This document shows positions 1-7,567 of a DNA stretch of 34,988 nt, piece after piece; within the stretch, counting starts at the first letter, position 1, and each line of letters begins with the position of its first letter. Origin of the DNA: Isoptericola sp. GTDB taxonomy: Bacteria > Actinomycetota > Actinomycetes > Actinomycetales > Cellulomonadaceae. Under the pieces are notes generated by a model. That model did no database searches. It was not told where the DNA came from and worked only from the letters and a program-made list of their open reading frames with translations. A program made the position numbers and the translations under genes. The stretch spans positions 3,816 to 38,803 of the forward strand of contig JAPSLQ010000012.1 of assembly GCA_031180595.1 (NCBI GenBank), in the 5' to 3' direction.

Positions 1-63
1 CGAGGACGGGTCGCGTAACGCGATCGTGACGACGCCGTAGCACGCCGCTGGCAGGCTGGTGGC

Positions 64-549
64 ATGGCGGTGCGGACCGGGCTGGTGACGGACTACTTCG
101 CCGCGCCCACGGATGCGCTGGCCGCGGCGGTCCTGCTCGAGCGCGCCGGCCCGTCCACGCCCGCGCGCGGCTCGGGCGAGCCGCTCTTCGACACGGTGAG
201 CCTGCCCGGCGTCGAACCGTTCGTCATGCTCGGGATGCTGGGCCACCTGCTGTCCGGGCGCCCGTACCGCGAGGTCACCGCGCACCCGCGGCACGCGTCG
301 CTCGTGGCGGTCGGCGGCGACGAGGGTCCCTGGGTCGTGACCGTGTCCGACGCGCTCGTCGCCGACCTCGCCGCGGCCGCGCCCTCGGTGCTCACCGACG
401 TCGGCGTCCGGTGGGCCCGGACGCCGGAGCTCGCGGCGCGCCCCGCGGACGTCGTCGCCCCGGCCGTGCACGCGCTCGGCGCGCTCGCGGCGCGCGCGCT
501 CGAGGTCCGGCACGGGCTGTACTGCTGGACGCGGCTCGACCCCGCGTGA
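64..549 (+). CDS. hypothetical protein (161 aa)
   Basis: Complete ORF with ATG and high-GC codon bias; no family recognised. Confidence 0.6.
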   Translation: MAVRTGLVTDYFAAPTDALAAAVLLERAGPSTPARGSGEPLFDTVSLPGVEPFVMLGMLGHLLSGRPYREVTAHPRHASLVAVGGDEGPWVVTVSDALVADLAAAAPSVLTDVGVRWARTPELAARPADVVAPAVHALGALAARALEVRHGLYCWTRLDPA

Positions 550-562
550 CGCGGCGGTGCGG

Positions 563-1072
563 TCAGATCGCGGCGGACCAGCGACGCTCGACGACGTCGC
601 GCACGCCCGTGGCGAGCGTGCGCTCGGTCCCGTCGGGGCCGAGCCCGGAGGAGGCGAGGAACCGCTCGCGCGCGCTGTCGTCGTCGAGCACCCACGTGAC
701 GACCTCGGTGGCGCCGTCGGTGCGGAGCCGGTCCACCGCGGCGGCGAGCAGGCGCGACCCGTGCCCGGCGCGCTGGTGCTCCGGAGCGACCTCCAGCGCG
801 AGCACCTGGCCGGGCGCGACGGCGGCGAACCCGACGACCTGCGGCCCGTCGAGGGCCACGAGGACGGCGAACCCCGGCCCGGGCGGAGACGCGATGGCGT
901 CGGCCCAGCGGTCGCGCATGGCGCCCGTGTCGAGCGCGTCGACCACGCCGTCGCCCAGCGCGGCCTCGTGCACGTCGCGCCACGCGCTCACCTGGATGCG
1001 GGTGACCGCCTCCTCGTCACCGGGGACGGCGGGCCGCACGGAGACGTCGGCCGCCTCGCGGAAGAGTGCCAT
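563..1072 (-). CDS. GNAT family N-acetyltransferase
   Basis: ORF with GNAT-like pattern VLALEVAPEHQRAGHGSRLLAAAVDRLRTDGA (acetyl-CoA loop Q/RxxGxG/S) and N-terminal VRPAVPGDEEAVTRIQVSAWR. Confidence 0.85.
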   Translation of the reverse strand: MALFREAADVSVRPAVPGDEEAVTRIQVSAWRDVHEAALGDGVVDALDTGAMRDRWADAIASPPGPGFAVLVALDGPQVVGFAAVAPGQVLALEVAPEHQRAGHGSRLLAAAVDRLRTDGATEVVTWVLDDDSARERFLASSGLGPDGTERTLATGVRDVVERRWSAAI

Positions 1073-1100
1073 CCCCTCACCCTAGGGCCCCGCGTCCGCG

Positions 1101-1421
1101 TCAGCCCCAGCCGAGGGCGCGCAGGCCGGCGGCGGCGCCCGCGGCGAGCACGACGACGACGACGAACGGCGCGCGCAGCGCCAGCGCGACCGCGGCCACG
1201 GCGAGCGCGGGCACCCGCGCGTCGAGGACCACGGCCCGGCCGTCGCCGACCGTCTGCACGACGACGAGCGAGGCGAGGAGCGCCACGGTGACGAGCGCCG
1301 ACGTCCGCTGGACGCGCTCGTCGGCGAGCCAGTGCTCCGGCACGAGGTGGCCGGCGAGCTTGAGCGCGAAGCAGGCGACGGACGCGAGCAGCACGGTGGC
1401 CCACAGCACGCCGGCGGTCAT
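1101..1421 (-). CDS. azlD: AzlD domain-containing branched-chain amino acid transport protein
   Basis: 106-aa hydrophobic protein MTAGVLWATVLLASVACFALKLAGHLVPEHWL...; directly downstream of azlC with 4-bp start/stop overlap. Confidence 0.85.
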   Translation of the reverse strand: MTAGVLWATVLLASVACFALKLAGHLVPEHWLADERVQRTSALVTVALLASLVVVQTVGDGRAVVLDARVPALAVAAVALALRAPFVVVVVLAAGAAAGLRALGWG

Positions 1422-2140
1422 CGGGTGGCCTCCTCGGGGACGGCGGGCCGGCTGACCAGGCCCACGACGACCGCGACCGCCGCGGCCGCCAGGACCGGGA
1501 GACCGGCCGGCACGACCGGGACGAGGGCCGCGGAGACGACGACGGCGAGCGCCGCGACGAGGCGGGCGCGCCGCGACGCCAGCCGGGGCCAGACGAGGGC
1601 GAGGAACGCGGCCGCCGCCGCGGCGTCGAGACCCCAGGCGCGCGGGTCGCCGAGCCGGTCGCCCGCCAGGGCGCCGAGCAGCACGAACGCGTTCCACAGC
1701 ACGAACACCCCGACCCCGGTGGTCCAGAACCCTGCACGGACGGCGGCGGGATCCCGCTGCGCGACGCCCACCGCGGTCGACTCGTCGATGGTGAGGTGCG
1801 CGGCGAGCGCGCGCCGCCACCCGCGCACCTGGAGCAGCGGCGAGACGACCGCGCCGTAGAGGGTGTTGCGCACGCCGAGCAGCGACGCCGTCGCGACGGC
1901 GGCCACGGGGGAGCCGCCCGCGGCCACCACGCCGATCAGGGCGAACTGCGAGCCGCCGGAGAACATCAGGAGGCTCAGGGCCATCGTCTGGGGCACGTCG
2001 AGCCCGGCCACGACCGACAGCGCCCCGAAGGAGACCCCGTACAGCCCGGTCGCCACGGCCACGGACAGGCCCTGGCGGACGGCCGCGGCGACCTCGGGGG
2101 ACCAGGAGCGCGACCCCGGGCGCGCACGACGGACACTCAC
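1418..2140 (-). CDS. azlC: AzlC family ABC transporter permease / branched-chain amino acid exporter
   Basis: VAAAVRQGLSVAVATGLYGVSFGALSVVAGLDVPQTMALSLLMFSGGSQFALIGVVAAGG is typical AzlC; GTG start chosen inside the over-extended ORF 1418..4975. Confidence 0.88.
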   Translation of the reverse strand: MSVRRARPGSRSWSPEVAAAVRQGLSVAVATGLYGVSFGALSVVAGLDVPQTMALSLLMFSGGSQFALIGVVAAGGSPVAAVATASLLGVRNTLYGAVVSPLLQVRGWRRALAAHLTIDESTAVGVAQRDPAAVRAGFWTTGVGVFVLWNAFVLLGALAGDRLGDPRAWGLDAAAAAAFLALVWPRLASRRARLVAALAVVVSAALVPVVPAGLPVLAAAAVAVVVGLVSRPAVPEEATR

Positions 2141-2193
2141 GGGCACAGGAAACCACGTCGCCCCGGCGCCGGGCGAGCCGGTCCCGCCGGCCC

Positions 2194-3666
2194 TCAGAGC
2201 GCGACGTACACCGTCTCGAGGTACTCCTCGAGGCCGGCCTCGCCGCCCTCGCGGCCGACGCCGGACTGCTTGACGCCGCCGAACGGCGCGCTCGCGTCGG
2301 ACACCATGCCGCGGTTGATCCCGATCATCCCGGCCTCGATCTCCTCGGTCAGGCGCATCGCCCGGTCGAGCGAGGTGGTGTACGCGTAGGCGGCGAGCCC
2401 GTACTCGGTGGCGTTGGCGAGCTGGATCGCCTCGTCGTCGTCCGCGAAGGCCACGACCGGCGCGACCGGCCCGAAGATCTCCTCGGTCACGACGCGGGCG
2501 TCGGCGTCGACCCCGGCCAGCACGGTCGGCTCGTAGAAGTACCCGCGCCCCTCGGGCCGGCCGCCGCCCGTGAGCACCTGCGCGCCGCGGTCGGACGCGT
2601 CGGCCACGAGGTCGTCGACCTTGTCGACCGCCTTCGGCTCGATGAGCGGCCCGACGTCGGTGCCCTCCGCGGCGCCGGGGCCCACGCGCAGCGCGGTGAA
2701 GCGGTCGGCGAGCCGCCGCGCGAACTCGCGGGCGAGCGAGTCGTGCACGAGGAACCGGTTGGCCGCCACGCACGACTGCCCGGCGTTGCGCAGCTTGGCG
2801 ACCGTCGCGCCGTCGACCGCGGCGTCGAGGTCGGCGTCCTCGAGCACGAGGAACGGCGCGTTCCCGCCGAGCTCCATCGAGCAGCTGAGCACCTGGCCGG
2901 CCGCCTGCTCGAGCAGCGTGCGCCCGACGGCCGTCGACCCCGTGAACGACAGCTTGCGCAGCCGCGGGTCGGCGAGCAGGGGCGCCGTCACCTCCGCGGC
3001 GGACGACGTCGGCACGACGTTGACGACGCCGGTCGGCAGGCCCCGGTCGGCCAGCTCCGAGCGGACCACCTCGGCGACGAGCATCGTCGTCAGGGGCGTG
3101 AGGCGGGCGGGCTTGACCACGACCGGGCAGCCGGCCGCGAGCGCCGGACCGATCTTGCGCGTCGCCATGGCGATCGGGAAGTTCCACGGTGTGACGAGCA
3201 GCGCAGGGCCGACCGGCCGCCGGTGCACGAGCTGGCGGTTGGTGCCCGCCGGAGCGGTGCGCACCAGCCCCTCGGTGCGCACCGCCTGCTCGGCGTACCA
3301 GCGCAGGAAGTCCGCGCCGTAGAGCACCTCGGCCCGTGCCTCCGCGAGCGGCTTGCCGCACTCGGCGGTGATGAGGGAGGCGACGTCGTCGGCGCGGGCG
3401 ACGATGCGCTCGTAGACGGCGCGCAGCAGCTCGGAGCGCTCGCGCGGCGCGACCGCGCGCCAGGCCGGGGCGGCCTCGGCGGCCGCGGCGAGCGCCCGGC
3501 GCCCGTCCTCGGCGGTGCCGTCCGCGACGTCGAACAGCACCTGCTCGGTGGCCGGGTCGACGACCTCGAACGTGCGGCCGCCCGTCGCCGGGCCCCAGTG
3601 GCCGTCGACGAGCGTGCCGGTGGGCAGGTGCGCGACGAGGGCCGGGGAGAGCGTCGGTGCCGTCAT
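2194..3666 (-). CDS. gabD: NAD(P)-dependent succinate-semialdehyde dehydrogenase (aldehyde dehydrogenase family)
   Basis: Aldehyde dehydrogenase motifs: TPWNFPIAMATRKIGPALAAGCPVVVKPA, LSFTGSTAVGRTLLEQAA, MELGGNAPF, NAGQSCVAANRFLVHDS; start at MTAPTLSPAL. Confidence 0.88.
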   Translation of the reverse strand: MTAPTLSPALVAHLPTGTLVDGHWGPATGGRTFEVVDPATEQVLFDVADGTAEDGRRALAAAAEAAPAWRAVAPRERSELLRAVYERIVARADDVASLITAECGKPLAEARAEVLYGADFLRWYAEQAVRTEGLVRTAPAGTNRQLVHRRPVGPALLVTPWNFPIAMATRKIGPALAAGCPVVVKPARLTPLTTMLVAEVVRSELADRGLPTGVVNVVPTSSAAEVTAPLLADPRLRKLSFTGSTAVGRTLLEQAAGQVLSCSMELGGNAPFLVLEDADLDAAVDGATVAKLRNAGQSCVAANRFLVHDSLAREFARRLADRFTALRVGPGAAEGTDVGPLIEPKAVDKVDDLVADASDRGAQVLTGGGRPEGRGYFYEPTVLAGVDADARVVTEEIFGPVAPVVAFADDDEAIQLANATEYGLAAYAYTTSLDRAMRLTEEIEAGMIGINRGMVSDASAPFGGVKQSGVGREGGEAGLEEYLETVYVAL

Positions 3667-3745
3667 ACCGGTCAGTATGGGCCAGCCGGTCTCGGCCCGC
3701 AGCGGCCTGGCGGCCCGTGGGGCCGGCGGCCGGTACGGTTGTCCC

Positions 3746-4705
3746 ATGACGCTTCCCGGCACGCCCGCGCGCCCGTTCGGCGCGGTCCTCACCGCGATGG
3801 TCACGCCCATGACGCCCGACGGGGACATGGACCTGGAGGCCGCCGCGCGGCTCGCGACCCGTCTGGTCGACGAGGGCAACGACGGCGTGGTGCTCTCCGG
3901 GACGACGGGCGAGGCACCCACGACCCACGCGCCCGAGAAGGCGGACCTGGTGCGTGCCGTCGTGGCCGCCGTCGGCGACCGCGCGGTCGTCGTCGCGGGC
4001 GCCGGCTCGAACGACACCGTGCACGCGGTGCGCATGGCCGAGCAGGCGGCCGAGGCGGGCGCCGACGGCCTGCTGGTCGTCTCGCCGTACTACTCGCGGC
4101 CCACGCAGGAGGGCCTGTACCGGCACTTCGCGACCGTCGCGGACGCGACCGACCTGCCCGTCATGCTCTACGACATCCCCGGCCGGGCGGGTGTGCGCAT
4201 CGCGCCCGGCACCTACGAGCGGATCGCCGAGCACCCCCGCGTCGTGGCGACCAAGGACGCGACGGGCGACGTCGCCGCCGTCCCGGGCCTGCGGGCCCGG
4301 ACGGGCCTGGCCTGGTACGCGGGCGACGACGGGCTGCTCCTGCCGTTCCTCGCGCACGGTGCGGTCGGCATCGTGTCCGTCTCCGCCCACCTCGTGGGCG
4401 GCCCGTTCGCCGAGGTCGTGCGCCGGTTCGACGCGGGCGACCACGCCGGCGCGCTCGAGGTCTTCGCCGCGACCCTGCCCGTCGTCGAGGCGATGAACGG
4501 CGCGGGCGCGCAGGCCGTCATGGTCAAGGCGGCGCTCGAGGTCCTCGGCGTGCACGACAACCGCACGCTGCGCCTGCCGAACGTCCCCGCGACCGACTCC
4601 GACGTCGCCCGGCTGCGCGACGCCCTCGAGGCGGCCGGCCTGCTCACGGCGGCCGGTGCCGCCGTCGGGCACGGCGCCGACGACGCCGCCCCCACGCTTC
4701 CGTAA
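3746..4705 (+). CDS. dapA: 4-hydroxy-tetrahydrodipicolinate synthase
   Basis: GTTGEAPT, VSPYYSRPTQEGLYRHF, MLYDIPGRAGVRI, VATKDATGD motifs of DapA. Confidence 0.95.
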   Translation: MTLPGTPARPFGAVLTAMVTPMTPDGDMDLEAAARLATRLVDEGNDGVVLSGTTGEAPTTHAPEKADLVRAVVAAVGDRAVVVAGAGSNDTVHAVRMAEQAAEAGADGLLVVSPYYSRPTQEGLYRHFATVADATDLPVMLYDIPGRAGVRIAPGTYERIAEHPRVVATKDATGDVAAVPGLRARTGLAWYAGDDGLLLPFLAHGAVGIVSVSAHLVGGPFAEVVRRFDAGDHAGALEVFAATLPVVEAMNGAGAQAVMVKAALEVLGVHDNRTLRLPNVPATDSDVARLRDALEAAGLLTAAGAAVGHGADDAAPTLP

Positions 4706-4727
4706 CATCCACAGGCCAGGAGGCCCC

Positions 4728-6413
4728 GTGAGCCACCCGCACCCCGAACTTCCCCTGCCCCCCGCCCTTCCTGCCGGAGGGCTGCGCGTCGTCGCCCTCG
4801 GCGGCCTGGGCGAGGTCGGACGCAACATGGCCGTCCTCGAGCACGAGGGCCGCCTGCTCATCGTCGACTGCGGCGTGCTGTTCCCCGAGGACCACCAGCC
4901 CGGCGTGGACCTGATCCTGCCGGACTTCGAGTACATCGCCGACCGGCTCGACGACATCGAGGCCGTCGTCCTCACGCACGGTCACGAGGACCACATCGGC
5001 GCCGTGCCGTACCTGCTGCGGCTGCGCCGCGACATCCCGCTGATCGGCTCCCGCCTGACGCTCGCGTTCGTCGACGCCAAGCTCAAGGAGCACCGGATCC
5101 GGCCGGTCATGCGGCCCGTCGCCGAGGGCGACACGCTCCAGCTCGGCGTCTTCGGGCTCGAGTTCGTCGCGGTCAACCACTCGATCCCCGACGCGCTCGC
5201 CGTCGCGATCACGACGGCGGCCGGCACGGTGCTGCACACGGGCGACTTCAAGATGGACCAGCTGCCGCTCGACGGCCGGGTGACCGACCTGCGAGCGTTC
5301 GCCAGGCTGGGGGAGCGCGGCGTCGACCTCTTCATGGTCGACTCGACCAACGCCGAGGTCCCCGGCTTCGTCACGAACGAGGTCGAGATCGGCCCCGTGC
5401 TCGACAACGTGTTCGCGCAGGCCGAGCGGCGCATCATCGTCGCCTCGTTCGCCTCGCACGTGCACCGCGTCCAGCAGGTGCTCAACGCGGCGCACGCGCA
5501 CGGCCGCAAGGTCGCCCTCGTGGGGCGCTCGATGGTGCGCAACATGGGCATCGCGGCCGAGCTCGGCTACCTCGACGTGCCGCCGGGGATCCTCGTGGAG
5601 CTCAAGCACACGATGGACCTGCCGGACGACCGCGTCGTCTACATGTGCACCGGCTCCCAGGGCGAGCCGATGGCCGCGCTCAGCCGCATGGCCAACGGCG
5701 ACCACAAGGTCTCGGTCGGCCACGGCGACACGGTGATCCTCGCGTCCTCCCTCATCCCGGGCAACGAGAACTCCGTGTTCCGCGTGATCAACGGGCTCAC
5801 CCGGCTCGGCGCGCGCGTCGTGCACTCGGGCAACGCGAAGGTGCACGTCTCGGGCCACGCGAGCGCCGGCGAGCTGCTGTACTGCTACAACATCCTGCGC
5901 CCCCGCAACGTCATGCCCGTGCACGGCGAGGTGCGCCACCTGGTGGCCAACGCGGCGCTCGCGGTGCGGACCGGCGTGCCGGCCGAGCGTGTCGTGCTCG
6001 CCGAGGACGGCGTCGTGGTCGACCTGGTCGACGGCAAGGCGTCGGTCGTCGGCGCGGTGCCGTGCGGCTACGTCTACGTCGACGGCTCGTCGGTCGGCGA
6101 GGTCACCGAGACCGAGCTCAAGGACCGCCGGATCCTCGGCGAGGAGGGCTTCGTGTCCGTCTTCACGGTCGTCGACTCGGCCACGGGCAAGGTCCTCGCC
6201 GGGCCGCAGATCCTCGCGCGCGGCATGGCCGAGGACGACGCCGTGTTCGAGGAGATCCAGCCCGAGGTCGTGCGTGCGCTCGAGGACGCGATCGCCGGGG
6301 GCGCCACGGACACCTACCAGATGCAGCAGGTGATGCGGCGGGTCATCGGCCAGTGGGTCAACCGGCGCCTGCGCCGGCGCCCGATGATCGTCCCGGTCGT
6401 CGTCGAGGCCTGA
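4728..6413 (+). CDS. rnj: ribonuclease J
   Basis: Metallo-beta-lactamase/beta-CASP: LTHGHEDHIGAVPYLL, HTGDFKMD, GSQGEPMAALSRMANGDH, MPVHGEVRHL; GTG start preceded by AGGAGG. Confidence 0.95.
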   Translation: MSHPHPELPLPPALPAGGLRVVALGGLGEVGRNMAVLEHEGRLLIVDCGVLFPEDHQPGVDLILPDFEYIADRLDDIEAVVLTHGHEDHIGAVPYLLRLRRDIPLIGSRLTLAFVDAKLKEHRIRPVMRPVAEGDTLQLGVFGLEFVAVNHSIPDALAVAITTAAGTVLHTGDFKMDQLPLDGRVTDLRAFARLGERGVDLFMVDSTNAEVPGFVTNEVEIGPVLDNVFAQAERRIIVASFASHVHRVQQVLNAAHAHGRKVALVGRSMVRNMGIAAELGYLDVPPGILVELKHTMDLPDDRVVYMCTGSQGEPMAALSRMANGDHKVSVGHGDTVILASSLIPGNENSVFRVINGLTRLGARVVHSGNAKVHVSGHASAGELLYCYNILRPRNVMPVHGEVRHLVANAALAVRTGVPAERVVLAEDGVVVDLVDGKASVVGAVPCGYVYVDGSSVGEVTETELKDRRILGEEGFVSVFTVVDSATGKVLAGPQILARGMAEDDAVFEEIQPEVVRALEDAIAGGATDTYQMQQVMRRVIGQWVNRRLRRRPMIVPVVVEA

Positions 6414-6419
6414 CGCGGC

Positions 6420-7001
6420 TCACCCGAGCAGCGCCGGCCCGACGGCGGCCGCCGCGGCCGCGTACCGGGCCGCGCGCTCCTCGTCGTCGCCGGGGAGCAG
6501 GCCCCCGAGCTCGAGCGACACGAGCCCGTGGACGAGGCCCCAGAGCCCGACGGCGGCCGCCTCGACCCGTTCCTCGGGTGCGCCGGCCAGGAGCCGCGCG
6601 ACGGCGTCGCGCAGCACGCGGAACGTCGGCTGCTCGGTCGTCGGCGAGGCGTCGGCGGACGGCCGGACCGCGCGCTCGAACATGACGCGGTAGAAGTGCG
6701 GGTCGTCGAGCGCGCTCGTGCGGTAGGCGAGGCCCAGCGCCAGGAGGTCCGCGCGAGGGTCGTCCGTACGCGGCACCGCCGCCAGGTGCGCGGCGAACCT
6801 GCGGAACCCCTCGGCGCTCACGGCCGCGACGAGCTCGTCGCGCGAGCCGAACAGGGCGTACACGGCGGACGCGCTCGTGCCCGCCGCGGCCGCGACCGAG
6901 CGGACGGTCACGGCGGCCTCGCCGCCCGTGGCCACGGTCTCGGACGCGACCTCGAGCAGCCGGGTGCGCAGTGCGGCGTCGTGCACACGGGGTCTTGCCA
7001 T
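6420..7001 (-). CDS. TetR/AcrR family transcriptional regulator
   Basis: N-terminal HTH TVRSVAAAAGTSASAVYALFGSRDELVAAV; C-terminal WHG-type signature VGLWGLVHGLVSLEL. Confidence 0.92.
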   Translation of the reverse strand: MARPRVHDAALRTRLLEVASETVATGGEAAVTVRSVAAAAGTSASAVYALFGSRDELVAAVSAEGFRRFAAHLAAVPRTDDPRADLLALGLAYRTSALDDPHFYRVMFERAVRPSADASPTTEQPTFRVLRDAVARLLAGAPEERVEAAAVGLWGLVHGLVSLELGGLLPGDDEERAARYAAAAAAVGPALLG

Positions 7002-7032
7002 GCGGTGAGTGTAAAGGCCTTGACGAGAGTTT

Positions 7033-7060
7033 GCGAACGGTGTTCTATAACAGTGTTCGC
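7033..7060. promoter_or_regulatory. putative TetR operator
   Basis: Imperfect 28-bp palindrome GCGAACggTGTTcTATAACAgtGTTCGC (11 of 14 pairs match) in the tetR/membrane-protein divergent region. Confidence 0.75.
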
Positions 7061-7079
7061 ACAACGAGAGGGGACCATC

Positions 7080-7493
7080 GTGCTCGAGCTCACCGACGCC
7101 GCACGCATCACCGCCGGCATCGTTCTCCTGACCGTCGTCGCGATCGAGTCCGGCGGCTGGTTCCTGGTCCGGGTGGTCACCGGCCGGGTGGCCGCCACGG
7201 ACTTCCAGATGTCGTTCTTCCGTGCGGGCCACGCGCACGCGGGCGTGCTCGTCATCCTCGGGCTCGTGTCGCTCCTGCTCACCGAGGCCACGGCGCTGGG
7301 CGGCCTCGCGCGGTGGCTGGCCGCGACCGGCGTGCTCGTCGCCGCGATCCTCATGCCGGCCGGGTTCTTCTTCTCGGCCATGGGCGCGGGGCGGACGAGG
7401 CCCAACCGAGCGGTCGTGCTCCTGCCGCTCGGCGCCGTGTTCCTCGCGGCGGGGGTCGTCACGCTCGCCGTCGGCCTGCTCACCGGGGCCTGA
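7080..7493 (+). CDS. small integral membrane protein (about 4 TM), divergent from TetR
   Basis: 137-aa hydrophobic ORF; GTG start preceded by GAGAGGGG; contains FRAGHAHAGVLVILGLVSLL. Confidence 0.75.
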   Translation: MLELTDAARITAGIVLLTVVAIESGGWFLVRVVTGRVAATDFQMSFFRAGHAHAGVLVILGLVSLLLTEATALGGLARWLAATGVLVAAILMPAGFFFSAMGAGRTRPNRAVVLLPLGAVFLAAGVVTLAVGLLTGA

Positions 7494-7567
7494 CCCGCCC
7501 GACGGTGGGACACGCCACCGCCCGCCTGCGGCGTCGCGTCCCACCTCGCGGGTACGGTGAGAGCATC

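Noticed and set aside
1418-4975. 1185-aa minus-strand ORF
   Set aside because: Only the C-terminal about 240 aa are real (AzlC); the rest is frame-shifted sequence over the dehydrogenase and dapA.
7034-7045. GAACGGTGTTC resembling a LexA box
   Set aside because: Half-sites GAAC/GTTC are spaced by 3 rather than 4 nt, and it forms part of a longer TetR-type palindrome.
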